DNA of 64,000 nt from Oscillospiraceae bacterium (GCA_015067825.1 SVLQ01000001.1:200485-264484), one strand, 5' to 3'. Shown: positions 28,787 through 37,103, numbered from the stretch's first letter. The notes: generated by a model not told the origin, from the sequence alone. Numbers and translations: made by a program.

Positions 28787-31111
28787 TTACGCTTGGAACA
28801 AAACGGCTTCGCCGGCGGCCATTTTCTTGGCAAAAATGCCGTTTTCAGCCGGCATCTGTGCAGCAAGCGCGGAGAGCATATCGCCGACCTTGACGCGCAG
28901 GATCGAATCGTTGGCGGCGGTGATCGTGAGCTTGGTCACCTTGCCCTCACTCCATTCGATATCGACCGTGAAGTTGCCTCTGGCCTTTAGGCCGCGGACC
29001 GAGCCGTTCTTCCACGCATCCGGAAGCGCCGGCAGAACGTCGATGATGCGGGCATCCGGCTCACCGAGATGGCTTTGCAGGAGCATTTCGGTCATACCGG
29101 AAACACCACCGAAGTTGCCGTCGATCTGGAACGGCGGGTGCATATCGAAGAGGTTTTCGGCGGTCGAACGGATCATCAGCTGCTGCAGGTGTTCCCACGC
29201 ATTTGCGCCGTCCTTGAGGCGGGCGTAGAAGTTGATGATCCACGCACGCGACCAGCCCGTTGCACCGCCGCCGAACGCCAGTCGGCGGGCGATCGTTTTC
29301 TTGGCCGCCTCGTAGATCTCGGGGTTCGTCTCGTTGATCTGATCGCCCGGATAGAGCGCGAACATATGCGAAATGTGGCGGTGCTGCGGTTCGACCTCTT
29401 CGTAGTCCTTGATCCATTCGCAGACCGTGCCGTAGCGCTCGCTAATACGGAGCGGCGGCAATTTGGCAAGGATATCTTCCATGCAGGCGACGAAATCGGC
29501 GTCGATGCCAAGCGTTTTGCAGGTATGGATCGTGCGCGTATAGATCGCGTAGATAATCTCGAAGTCGATCGTTGCGCCGTAGGTAAACATGCTGTGCTTC
29601 TTCTCGCCGTTTTTGTCGTAGTAATAGAAATTGTTTTCCGGCGAGTTCGACGGAGCGGTCGTCAGGTAGCCGTTGCCGTCTTCGATCAGATAATCGCGCA
29701 GGAATTCGCACGCACCCTTGAGGATCGGATAGATTTCCTTGAGGAAATCGGTGTCGCCGGAGAACTCGTAATGCTCCCAAAGGTTCAGGCACAGCCACGG
29801 GCCGGCCATCGGGAAGAAACCGCAGTGGACGGAATCGTGCGGGCCGGTGCGGCCAAAGACGTCGGTCGTATGGTTGATGACCCAGCCTTCGCAGCCGAGC
29901 TGTTCTTTGGCGGTTGGGCGACCAAAGTTGCTGATCATCTTCATGAAGTGGATGAACGGACGCATCGTTTCCGGCATGTTGGCCGGTTCGGCGGGCCAAT
30001 AGTTCATCTGCAGGTTGATATTCGTGTGGTAGTCGCTGCCCCACGGCGGCATATAGCCGTTGCACCAGATGCCCTGCAGGTTGGCGGGAAGCTTGGCGTT
30101 TTTGCCGGAGCTTTCGATCAGCAGATAGCGGCCGAAATTATAGTAGAGCTCGTAAAGGTCGAGGTCTTCACGGCGGCGGCGTTCGACAAAATAGAGACGG
30201 TCGTCAACGGGCCATCTTTCATTTTTGGGCGCCTTGAGATCCAACGCAACCGTTTCGAAAACGGCTTTGTGCGCAGCGATGTGTTCGGCTTTGATCGTCT
30301 CATAATCGACGGCTTTCATCGCTTCCAGTTTGGATCTTAGGACCGCGCGGTAGTCGATAGATTCGTCGATATCGTACTTCTCGACGTTATAGTTCGTCTC
30401 AAACACACCGTAGATCGTAACCCACGTCGCATCGTGGACAACGAGATTGTGCTTTTCGTCAAAGAGCTTACCATCGGTACGGACATAGAGATTTGCGCCG
30501 AAGGACATCCCTTCGCCGCCCGCACCGTAATCCTCGTGGTCGGCATAGGTGATGCGGCCGTTCATAAAGAGCAGATCCTTGCTCAGCGCCGAGGTATAGG
30601 CATCCTGTCCGCGTTCGATCGTGATGTTGCAGTCAAACGGAGCCGACGCCGTCATTTTATAGACGAGACCGTCATATTTTTCACTGACAAAGGTCTCGCT
30701 TGCAAAGTTGATAACACCTTTTTTATAGGAAACACGGCCGATGGCCTCGCTGAGTTCCAGCTCTTTGCGGTAGTCTTCGTAGCGGGTCTTGTCCGGGAAA
30801 TCGATCCGCACTTCGCCCATGCTTTCGTAGAAACGAACGCGGGCCGGATTAGAGAGGAAGGTATCTTTGCAGAGATCGGCAGCTTCTTCGTACTGCTCGT
30901 CGAGCAGAAGCTGGCGGATTTTTGCCATCGCTTCGGGCGAGCTGTTGTAGGTTTCCTGGATCTGTCTGCCGCTCCAGAGCGATTCTTCGTTGATTTCGAT
31001 CGTTTCCAGATAGGGATCGCCGTAGAGCATCGCACCGACACGGCCGTTTCCGAGCGGGAACGCACGCATCCAGTCGCGCTGGTATTCGTTGTGCCAAAGT
31101 TTTGTAGACAT
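28787..31111 (-). CDS. Glycoside hydrolase family 95 alpha-L-fucosidase, copy 2
   Basis: This 774-residue paralogue of copy 1 is similar along its whole length, so the pair arose by tandem duplication. The catalytic pieces are again present: NINLQMNYWP, the Glu in VCEWIKDYEE before HRHISHMFALYPG, and FQIDGNFGG. It differs in having a two-residue-longer loop after GPHD and an intact His in INHTTDVFG. The central region around residues 290-310 (LKAPKNERWPVDDRL) is clearly diverged from copy 1, perhaps affecting substrate choice. GGAAAGG precedes the ATG. It is separately transcribed from a promoter at 31147-31175. Confidence 0.93.
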   Translation of the reverse strand: MSTKLWHNEYQRDWMRAFPLGNGRVGAMLYGDPYLETIEINEESLWSGRQIQETYNSSPEAMAKIRQLLLDEQYEEAADLCKDTFLSNPARVRFYESMGEVRIDFPDKTRYEDYRKELELSEAIGRVSYKKGVINFASETFVSEKYDGLVYKMTASAPFDCNITIERGQDAYTSALSKDLLFMNGRITYADHEDYGAGGEGMSFGANLYVRTDGKLFDEKHNLVVHDATWVTIYGVFETNYNVEKYDIDESIDYRAVLRSKLEAMKAVDYETIKAEHIAAHKAVFETVALDLKAPKNERWPVDDRLYFVERRRREDLDLYELYYNFGRYLLIESSGKNAKLPANLQGIWCNGYMPPWGSDYHTNINLQMNYWPAEPANMPETMRPFIHFMKMISNFGRPTAKEQLGCEGWVINHTTDVFGRTGPHDSVHCGFFPMAGPWLCLNLWEHYEFSGDTDFLKEIYPILKGACEFLRDYLIEDGNGYLTTAPSNSPENNFYYYDKNGEKKHSMFTYGATIDFEIIYAIYTRTIHTCKTLGIDADFVACMEDILAKLPPLRISERYGTVCEWIKDYEEVEPQHRHISHMFALYPGDQINETNPEIYEAAKKTIARRLAFGGGATGWSRAWIINFYARLKDGANAWEHLQQLMIRSTAENLFDMHPPFQIDGNFGGVSGMTEMLLQSHLGEPDARIIDVLPALPDAWKNGSVRGLKARGNFTVDIEWSEGKVTKLTITAANDSILRVKVGDMLSALAAQMPAENGIFAKKMAAGEAVLFQA

Positions 31112-31146
31112 AAGCGGGCATCCTTTCCGTTAAATATCTTGGAATA

Positions 31147-31175
31147 ATTATACCATACCCGCCCTCGCATCGCAA
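31147..31175 (-). promoter_or_regulatory. Promoter of GH95 copy 2
   Basis: Minus-strand TTGCGA (31170-31175) and TATAAT (31147-31152), 17-base spacer. The layout matches the copy 1 promoter (TTGCG-, TATAAT). Confidence 0.78.
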
Positions 31176-31202
31176 GACGGAGAAAGTGGATTTTCGCTCA
31201 TA

Positions 31203-31239
31203 AAAACAGGGGGTATCCGTTCAAAGCGGATACCCCTGC
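31203..31239 (-). terminator. Terminator of the ABC-F/HAD operon
   Basis: Stem CAGGGG-GTATCCG (31207 onward) pairs with CGGATACCCCTG, with a TTTTTA tail on the minus strand, a few bases after the HAD stop. Confidence 0.88.
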
Positions 31240-31246
31240 TTTCCCG

Positions 31247-31897
31247 TTACAGTACCAGCCTGCGGATTTCTTCTGCGGTATCGGCAAACTTTTCGGCACC
31301 GGCGGCCAAAAGCTGCTCCCGCGACCGAAAGCCCCAGGTCACTCCGATCACATCGATTCCGGCGTTCTGCGCCGTTTTGACGTCGACTTCCGAATCGCCG
31401 ACAAGCACGGTCCCCTCTTTGGGTACGCCAAGCTCGGTTAGGATGCGGTCGATGATATCCGGTGCGGGCTTACGCGGACAATCTTCGGTCTCGCCGCGAA
31501 CGACCTCGGCGGCGTCACCGAAGAGACCGTAGAAGATCTCCTTGGTTCCGGCATCAAACTTATTCGATGCAACGGCGATCCGCACGCCGGCATCCCGGAG
31601 TGCTTGCAGCAATTCGACCATACCCGGGTACGCGACCGTTCTGACAAGCAAATGTTCGCGATAATAGGCGCGAAACTCCCGCAGCAAGGAATCGCAGATC
31701 GCCGCATCGGTCCCGGCGGGTGCGGAGCGTTCGATCAGGTTGCGGATCCCATTTCCGATAGCCGCCCGCGTCTCCTCGAGGCTGCGTTCCGAAAAACCAT
31801 GCTGCGTTAAGGCGGCATTGACCGCGCCGTTCAGGTCGCCGAGCGTATCGGCAAGTGTGCCGTCGAGATCAAAAATTACGGTATGAAATTTTTTCAT
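31247..31897 (-). CDS. HAD-family phosphatase, phosphoglycolate phosphatase-like
   Basis: The protein has 216 residues. Motif I is FDLDGTLADT with the nucleophile Asp near residue 9, motif II is ASNKF, motif III is the Lys in PRKPAPD, and motif IV is VGDSEVD. The helical cap between motifs I and II is of the Gph/PGMB type. Substrates in this group range from 2-phosphoglycolate to sugar phosphates. The gene follows the ABC-F gene directly: an alternative ATG at 31918 overlaps its stop as TAATG, and MKKFHTVIFDLDG at 31897 is the better protein start. Confidence 0.88.
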   Translation of the reverse strand: MKKFHTVIFDLDGTLADTLGDLNGAVNAALTQHGFSERSLEETRAAIGNGIRNLIERSAPAGTDAAICDSLLREFRAYYREHLLVRTVAYPGMVELLQALRDAGVRIAVASNKFDAGTKEIFYGLFGDAAEVVRGETEDCPRKPAPDIIDRILTELGVPKEGTVLVGDSEVDVKTAQNAGIDVIGVTWGFRSREQLLAAGAEKFADTAEEIRRLVL

Positions 31898-31917
31898 TTT
31901 GCATTTCTTCTTTCTCA

Positions 31918-33450
31918 TTATGTTCGTTCCGCTATGAGTCCGTCTGAGTTCAGTCGATAGACCGTGGGGAAAACTTCGGTGAGAAGCTTTCGGTCATGCG
32001 TGACGCAGAGGATCGTACCGCGGTAGTTTTTCAGGATCTCGCGGATCACCGGCGCGGACATCGGACTTAAGTTTCTCGTCGGTTCGTCGAGGATCAGCAC
32101 GTCGGCTCCGTCGAGCACCATCTTTAAAAAGATCAGCTTAGCCTTCTGTCCACCCGACAGTTCCCCCATCCGCGCGCACATTTCGTCACGCGTGAAGCGC
32201 ACGCTGCCGAGGTACGACCGCGCCGCCGTAATATCGTCTTTTCGTCCCGACGGTACGAGAAAATCGACCGGTGTTTGCGAGAAATCGAGCCGTTCCGCAT
32301 AGTCCTGCGGCATATAGGCGGTGGACAGATCGCGCCGGGCCAAAAGCTCATCGGCGATCTTCCGCAGGAGGGTCGTTTTGCCGCAGCCGTTCAGCCCGAC
32401 AATTGCCGCGTGTTCGCCGCCATTCAGATGCAGCCGGATCCCCCGGGACAGCAGTCTCTCACCAACGACCAGTTCATCCAGCGAATAATCGAGCACGGTC
32501 TTTCCGGCCGGAAGCGAGATCTTTTCGGAGAAGTCCAGAAAGATCGCATCCTCAACGTCCGGCAGCTGCGTTTGGTGTTCTTTTTCGCGCTCGAACCGCC
32601 GTTCCTGCGCCAAAACCGATTTCATTTTCTTTTTTAGCAGCCGGGCGCCGCCGGGATCGGCACGGCTGATATTTCGCTGCGCCGTTTCGACCTTTCGGTA
32701 GATCTCGTCCCAACGGCGCATTTTTTGTTCGTAGTCGGCCGCCTCCTTGCGCGCGACCTGCTCTTGATGTGCAAGCAAGGCCAAACGTTGATCGGCATAC
32801 GCGCGGTATCCACTGCGCTTGACCGTATGGCGGGCCAGCGTTTTCTTCCGCACCTGCTCGATATGGATGATCACGTTGGCCGTCCGCTCCAGAAGCGTTT
32901 CGTCGTGCGAAATATAGAGCACCGGCCCCGGATAGGTGCAGAGAAACCGCTCAAACCATTCAAGCGTTTCCAGATCAAGATCGTTGGTCGGCTCGTCCAG
33001 CAAAAGCCAATCGCCCCCGCGCACCAAAACCGCCGCAATCTGCAGCTTCACCTTTTCGCCGCCGGAGCACGAACGCAAAGGCCGGGTTTCGTCAAAGATC
33101 TTCAGATTTAGCCCCACTTGCGCTGCGGCCATCGCCGCACTCTCCGGTTCAAGGAGATCGCCGCAGTTTTTCTGCATATAGTCGCGGATCGACATGGATA
33201 ATTCGCGTTCACTTAACTCCTGTGCAACGTATCCGCCGATATGGCCGCCGAGTGAAATCTTTCCTTCACAGGACGCGTAGGATGCGATCAACGCCTCGTC
33301 CGCAAGCGCCTTTAAGATCGTACTTTTGCCGTTGCCTTCCTCGCCGATCAGAGCAGCCTTGTCGCCGTCGTGCAGCACAAACGAAAGCCCGTCGACGAGC
33401 ACGCGCAAATTCTTTTCGATCGTAATTTTCAGATCATTTACCTGTATCAT
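31918..33450 (-). CDS. ABC-F family ATPase, ribosome-protection type
   Basis: This 510-residue protein has two ABC domains in one chain and no membrane segments. Walker A sites are GEEGNGKST (near 36) and GLNGCGKTT (near 350). Signatures are CSGGEKVKLQIA and LSGGQKAKLIFL; Walker Bs are LLLDEPTNDLDLE and LILDEPTRNLSP. The charged linker (about 230-300) would be the P-site tRNA interaction motif that reaches the peptidyl transferase centre. The long leader with a mini-ORF and terminators is the kind of control seen for antibiotic-responsive ABC-F genes such as vga(A), msr and lmo0919. The ATG at 33450 has GGAGAG, which is hidden in a hairpin. The drug range is unknown. Confidence 0.9.
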   Translation of the reverse strand: MIQVNDLKITIEKNLRVLVDGLSFVLHDGDKAALIGEEGNGKSTILKALADEALIASYASCEGKISLGGHIGGYVAQELSERELSMSIRDYMQKNCGDLLEPESAAMAAAQVGLNLKIFDETRPLRSCSGGEKVKLQIAAVLVRGGDWLLLDEPTNDLDLETLEWFERFLCTYPGPVLYISHDETLLERTANVIIHIEQVRKKTLARHTVKRSGYRAYADQRLALLAHQEQVARKEAADYEQKMRRWDEIYRKVETAQRNISRADPGGARLLKKKMKSVLAQERRFEREKEHQTQLPDVEDAIFLDFSEKISLPAGKTVLDYSLDELVVGERLLSRGIRLHLNGGEHAAIVGLNGCGKTTLLRKIADELLARRDLSTAYMPQDYAERLDFSQTPVDFLVPSGRKDDITAARSYLGSVRFTRDEMCARMGELSGGQKAKLIFLKMVLDGADVLILDEPTRNLSPMSAPVIREILKNYRGTILCVTHDRKLLTEVFPTVYRLNSDGLIAERT

Positions 33451-33502
33451 ATTCTTCTCTCCTGTTCTCAGGAGAATTAAGCGCCTTTTCCTCCGCGACA
33501 AA

Positions 33503-33540
33503 CAAAAAAGCCGTCTGTGTCTTTTGCGATACAGACAGCC
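33503..33540 (-). terminator. Leader terminator 2 of the ABC-F gene
   Basis: GCTGTCTGT (minus strand) pairs with ACAGACGGC (one G-U) around a 12-base loop, followed by TTTTTT. It ends about 54 bases before the ABC-F start. Confidence 0.82.
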
Positions 33541-33614
33541 CGATCCGTGTTGAAAAAGCCTGTTTCAGCACAAAAACAGACAAACAGATAGGAAGAAGCC
33601 TGTATCCAAACAAC

Positions 33615-33641
33615 GAAAAAAGACGCAGAATCCCCTGCGTT
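33615..33641 (-). terminator. Leader terminator 1 of the ABC-F gene
   Basis: ACGCAG pairs with CTGCGT around GGGATT, followed by C and six Ts on the minus strand. It begins about 21 bases after the mini-ORF stop. Confidence 0.78.
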
Positions 33642-33661
33642 ATCATCGTTCTCGGCACAGA

Positions 33662-33673
33662 CTACTTGGTCAT
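33662..33673 (-). CDS. Leader peptide MTK (three codons plus stop)
   Basis: ATG ACC AAG TAG on the minus strand lies five bases after AGAGGTG and is the first start codon in the predicted ABC-F transcript. It has no function as a protein and would act as a translation sensor for the downstream terminators. The strong ribosome site and its position directly after the promoter support it; the peptide itself cannot be confirmed from sequence. Confidence 0.65.
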   Translation of the reverse strand: MTK

Positions 33674-33702
33674 CTTTTCACCTCTTCCGTTTGTTTGATT
33701 GT

Positions 33703-33731
33703 ATTATAGCAAAATCCGATTGCTGCGTCAA
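33703..33731 (-). promoter_or_regulatory. Promoter of the ABC-F leader
   Basis: Minus-strand TTGACG (33726-33731) and TATAAT (33703-33708), 17-base spacer. Confidence 0.82.
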
Positions 33732-33752
33732 CCATATTTTTTCACTAAGGGC

Positions 33753-33804
33753 TTGACAAATACGGTTGCGCGTATATAATATACATATGAACAGATATTC
33801 ATAT
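33753..33804 (+). promoter_or_regulatory. Promoter and SmtB/ArsR-type operator of the metal operon
   Basis: TTGACA (33753-33758) and TATAAT (33775-33780) have a 16-base spacer. The inverted repeat ATATGAA-CAGATA-TTCATAT (33785-33804) covers the expected transcription start and matches the known operator of SmtB/CadC/CzrA metal repressors. Confidence 0.85.
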
Positions 33805-33818
33805 AAGGAGATGTTTCC

Positions 33819-34181
33819 ATGTCTGATAATATGGCTGCGCCGCATTGCGAAGACCTGTGCGTGCACAAAGAGATCGTCGACCGTGTAGACCGGCAGATGC
33901 CCGGCGAAGAAGAACTTTACGATCTGGCCGAGCTTTTCAAGGTATTCGGCGACACGACCAGAATCCGCATCCTTTACGTCCTGCTTAACGACGAGATGTG
34001 CGTTTGCGATATCGCCGCGCTTTTGGGCATGAACCAATCGGCGATCTCGCACCAGCTTCGCATTCTGAAGCAGTCACGGTTGGTGAAGTTCCGCCGCGAT
34101 GGCAAAAGCGTCTTCTATTCCCTCGCCGACGATCACGTACACGCGATGATCGCACAAGGTATGGAACATATCAGCGAATAA
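33819..34181 (+). CDS. ArsR/SmtB-family metal-sensing repressor
   Basis: This 120-residue winged-helix repressor is predicted to release DNA when it binds Zn, Cd or related metals. It carries two known metal sites. The alpha3N site is visible as HCEDLC near the N-terminus with MCVCD in helix 3 (CadC pattern). The alpha5 site reads D-x-H-x10-H-x2-E in DDHVHAM to EHISE, exactly the SmtB/CzrA spacing. The recognition helix is QSAISHQLRILKQ. AAGGAG precedes the ATG. The operator lies over its own promoter, so it is autoregulated and controls the HMA and ATPase genes that follow. Confidence 0.92.
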   Translation: MSDNMAAPHCEDLCVHKEIVDRVDRQMPGEEELYDLAELFKVFGDTTRIRILYVLLNDEMCVCDIAALLGMNQSAISHQLRILKQSRLVKFRRDGKSVFYSLADDHVHAMIAQGMEHISE

Positions 34182-34195
34182 ACGGAGGTTTTGGT

Positions 34196-34414
34196 ATGAA
34201 AGAAGTATTCAAGCTCACCGGCATCGACTGCGCGGCTTGCGCGGCCAAGGCGGAGCGCAAGATCCAAAAAGTGAAGGGCATTACGGGTGCGACGTACAGT
34301 TTTATGACGCAGAAGCTCACCATCGACTATGCAGGAGACCGTGAGGCGATCCTTGCCGAGGTTCTCGCGGTGTGCAAAAAAGTCGACAAATCGGCGGAGA
34401 TCCGCCCCTACTAA
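34196..34414 (+). CDS. Stand-alone heavy-metal-associated (HMA) domain protein
   Basis: This 72-residue protein is a single ferredoxin-like HMA domain with the metal motif GIDCAACA near residue 10 (consensus GMxCxxC). It probably delivers metal to, or regulates, the P-type ATPase encoded next; in many ATPases this domain is fused at the N-terminus, here it is a separate gene. CGGAGG precedes the ATG, 14 bases after the repressor stop. Confidence 0.88.
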   Translation: MKEVFKLTGIDCAACAAKAERKIQKVKGITGATYSFMTQKLTIDYAGDREAILAEVLAVCKKVDKSAEIRPY

Positions 34415-34441
34415 CCAGTCCAAACGAAAAGAGGGTTCATT

Positions 34442-36319
34442 ATGTCCGGATCGCAGCGAAAATCGTTGTATCTGATCATCATATCGGCAGCAACGCTTGG
34501 TTTCGCTTTGGTCGCCGATCATCTGAAGTGGCTGCCGGATTCCTGGCAGCCATGGGCAACGCTCGTTCTTTATCTGCTCCCCTATCTGCTCGTCGGCGCG
34601 GAGGTTATTTGGGAGGCCGTCAGCAACATCTTCGGCGGCGACGTATTTGACGAGTGCTTCTTGATGACGCTCGCATCCGTTGTGGCGTTTGTTTTAGGCG
34701 AATACGCCGAAGCGGTTATCGTCATGCTCTTCTATCAGGTTGGCGAACTTTTCCAGAGTTTAGCAGTCGCCCGTTCGCGAAAGTCGATTGCCGATTTGAT
34801 GAACATCCGTCCGGAATACGCCAATCTCGAAGAGAACGGCGTACTCTGCCAAGTAGATCCGTCCGAAGTGACTGTCGGTGATACGATCGTGGTCAAAGCT
34901 GGTGAACGAATCCCGCTGGACGGGATCGTCATCGATGGGCAGGCAACTCTGGATACCTCCGCTTTGACCGGTGAATCGGCACCGCGTGCGGTCGCAGTCG
35001 GTGCCGAGGTATTGAGCGGATGCATCGATCAGGACGGATTGCTCAAGGTTCGCGTGACCAAAGCGTTTTCCGAATCGACCGTTATGCGTATTCTCGCTTT
35101 GGTCGAAGACTCGGCCGACAAGAAGTCGCGGGCTGAAAACTTTATCACCGCATTTGCCCGCTGGTATACCCCCGCCGTCGTCGTTCTGGCCGTACTTTTG
35201 GCCGTTCTGCCGCCGCTTCTGACAGGCAACGAATGGAACACGTGGATCATGCGTGCGCTGACCTTCCTCGTCATTTCCTGTCCCTGTGCGCTTGTCATTT
35301 CCGTACCGCTGACGTTCTTCGGCGGTATCGGTGGAGCTTCCGCGCGCGGGATCTTGATCAAAGGTGGAAACTATATCGACGCACTTTCCAAGGTTGAAAC
35401 TGTCGTCATGGATAAAACCGGAACGCTGACGCACGGTGAATTTTGCGTTTGCGAGATCATGCCGCACGGTATTTCTGCCGACGAGCTGCTCACCCTTGCC
35501 GCCGCGGCCGAAACCTACTCCGACCACCCGATCGCCCGTTCGATCCGATCCGCCGCAGAAGATTTGCCGGCGGTTGATCCTGCAGAAATCGGCGCTGCTA
35601 CGGAACATGCGGGCAGAGGCGTATCTATCAGTCTCGGTACGGATCAGGTCTATGCCGGCAACTACAGACTGTTTGAGGAAATGGGCATTGCGACGGATTG
35701 CGAAACTGGCATCGGCACGATCGTCCACGTGGCCAGAAACGGCGTATACTGCGGTTGGCTTCGCATTGCCGACGAGCTCAAGCCCGAAGCAAAACCGGCA
35801 GTTTCCGCACTCCGATCGCTCGGAGTCAAGAAGACGATCATGCTGACCGGGGATCTCCGCACGGTCGCAGATGCGGTCGGCAAAGAAGCCGGTATCGATA
35901 ACGTTGTCGCTGAGCTGCTGCCGGATGGAAAAGTCGCTGAGATCGAAACATTGCTCGCCTCTCCCGACCGGCGCGGTTCGCTCGTCTTTGTCGGAGACGG
36001 CATCAACGATGCACCCGCACTCGCACTCGCAGACGTCGGTATCGCGATGGGAGCGCTCGGCAGCGATGCCGCGATCGAAGCCGCCGACGTGGTGCTGACC
36101 GACGATAACCCGCAGAAAATTGCCGCAGCGATTCAGATTGCCCGCAAAACGATGCGCATCGCCAAGCAAAATATCGTCTTCTCTCTCGGTGTCAAGATCG
36201 CGATTATGGTGCTCGGCGCGGCAGGGCTAGCAGGAATGTGGATGGCTGTTTTCGCCGACGTCGGTGTCTGTATGATTGCCGTGTTGAACGCGCTGCGCGC
36301 CATGCGTTCGGAATACTGA
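34442..36319 (+). CDS. Heavy-metal-translocating P1B-type ATPase (Zn/Cd/Pb type)
   Basis: This 625-residue exporter pumps metal out of the cytoplasm using ATP. The membrane metal site is C280-P281-C282 (SCPCALVIS), the phosphorylated Asp is D324 in DKTGTLTHG, the HP motif is SDHPIARS, TGES is in the actuator domain, and GDGINDAPAL closes the P-domain. There is no N-terminal HMA domain, which fits the separate HMA gene upstream. With an SmtB/CadC-like sensor in front, Zn(II)/Cd(II) is the likely cargo rather than Cu(I). GAGGG precedes the ATG. It is last gene of the operon before a terminator. Confidence 0.93.
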   Translation: MSGSQRKSLYLIIISAATLGFALVADHLKWLPDSWQPWATLVLYLLPYLLVGAEVIWEAVSNIFGGDVFDECFLMTLASVVAFVLGEYAEAVIVMLFYQVGELFQSLAVARSRKSIADLMNIRPEYANLEENGVLCQVDPSEVTVGDTIVVKAGERIPLDGIVIDGQATLDTSALTGESAPRAVAVGAEVLSGCIDQDGLLKVRVTKAFSESTVMRILALVEDSADKKSRAENFITAFARWYTPAVVVLAVLLAVLPPLLTGNEWNTWIMRALTFLVISCPCALVISVPLTFFGGIGGASARGILIKGGNYIDALSKVETVVMDKTGTLTHGEFCVCEIMPHGISADELLTLAAAAETYSDHPIARSIRSAAEDLPAVDPAEIGAATEHAGRGVSISLGTDQVYAGNYRLFEEMGIATDCETGIGTIVHVARNGVYCGWLRIADELKPEAKPAVSALRSLGVKKTIMLTGDLRTVADAVGKEAGIDNVVAELLPDGKVAEIETLLASPDRRGSLVFVGDGINDAPALALADVGIAMGALGSDAAIEAADVVLTDDNPQKIAAAIQIARKTMRIAKQNIVFSLGVKIAIMVLGAAGLAGMWMAVFADVGVCMIAVLNALRAMRSEY

Positions 36320-36326
36320 ATAATCA

Positions 36327-36365
36327 AACGCCGGAAAGCGGCCAATCGGTCTGCTTTCCGGCGTT
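36327..36365. terminator. Bidirectional terminator between convergent genes
   Basis: A 13-bp stem AACGCCGGAAAGC (36327-36339) pairs with 36353-36365. It overlaps the stop codon of the S51-like gene. Confidence 0.85.
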
Positions 36366-37041
36366 ATAAAATTTCATTCGGGTCAAATCGTTCGACTGCA
36401 CCGATCGTGCGAACGATACCATTTTCCACCACGATCGCCCCATGTTCGCGCATAGCATACACCGGTTTTCGCCGCTCACGAAGCACCCTTTCCACGCTTT
36501 CGCGCTGGACTTCGCTTCCTGTATAATGCACCTGCAAATAGAAATCACCAATATATCCGATGCCATTTCCGTAGGTGAATGCCGGATAATCGTCATCCGG
36601 CGAGAGATGGTACTCCGAAAGTTGGATCGCCGCGCCGGCGCTGTAACCGATCACTACGCCGCGGAAGTCCGCCAGCGGCGCAAGCAGATCGAACTCCGCC
36701 AACCGCTCGTACATCCGATCCGGCAGACCTCCGATAAAATACAAAATATCCGCCCGGGCAAGCTTTTTGCGGGCACTTTCTTTGGTATCGGCAAAGTAGT
36801 TCAGAAATTCGATTTGTTCTCCGTCGATCCCGTAGGACTTCCAGGAATCGACGATCCCCGGATAGAATTTTCCGTGGACTCTCCCGTAATGCGCATCCCA
36901 ATCGGCAGCATTTTTGACACGGGAATCGCGGAAGGAAAACGGCACAACGAGCACACGGTCGCTCCCGCCAAAATATCCCTTGAGTTCCGTATATAACCAC
37001 GGTGCGTCGATCATATAACGTTCCAGCAAAATATTGACCAT
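36364..37041 (-). CDS. Peptidase S51-like (class I glutamine amidotransferase-like) protein
   Basis: The protein has 225 residues. The nucleophile elbow is IGYSAGA (Ser near residue 116), preceded by YFIGGLPDRMY (oxyanion region), with His in LQVHYTG. This is the layout of dipeptidase E and cyanophycinase relatives that cleave aspartyl peptides. The precise substrate is unknown and the sequence is shorter in the C-terminal part than PepE. The ATG at 37041 has AGGGGAAAC upstream. It follows the YhcH gene but is separated from it by a strong hairpin. Confidence 0.8.
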   Translation of the reverse strand: MVNILLERYMIDAPWLYTELKGYFGGSDRVLVVPFSFRDSRVKNAADWDAHYGRVHGKFYPGIVDSWKSYGIDGEQIEFLNYFADTKESARKKLARADILYFIGGLPDRMYERLAEFDLLAPLADFRGVVIGYSAGAAIQLSEYHLSPDDDYPAFTYGNGIGYIGDFYLQVHYTGSEVQRESVERVLRERRKPVYAMREHGAIVVENGIVRTIGAVERFDPNEIL

Positions 37042-37062
37042 GTTTCCCCTACTTTCTTTTTT

Positions 37063-37103
37063 AAAACAGCCTGTGCGGAATTTTCTCCGCACAGGCTGTT
37101 TTT
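37063..37103. terminator. Terminator after the GH4-kinase-YhcH operon
   Basis: A 17-bp stem AAAACAGCCTGTGCGGA (37063-37079) pairs with 37086-37102, with T-rich sequence following on both strands. Confidence 0.88.

Larger units (their letters stand above)
33451..33702 (-). promoter_or_regulatory. Attenuator leader of the ABC-F gene
   Basis: Reading the transcript from about 33695 downward: a ribosome site AGAGGTG and a four-codon ORF (ATG ACC AAG TAG, 33673-33662); terminator-like hairpin 1 (33623-33640) with a T6 tail; hairpin 2 (33510-33539) with a T6 tail; and a third hairpin (33458-33475, TCTCCTG/CAGGAGA) that encloses the Shine-Dalgarno sequence of the ABC-F gene. The uORF ribosome site (GGAAGA) can also pair with TCTTCC between the two terminators. 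The whole arrangement predicts expression only when translation is disturbed. Confidence 0.78.

Noticed and set aside
33434-33658. 74-codon frame through the ABC-F leader as a real protein
   Set aside because: No ribosome site precedes it and its sequence is dictated by the terminator stems. It is mentioned only as a possible feature of the attenuator.
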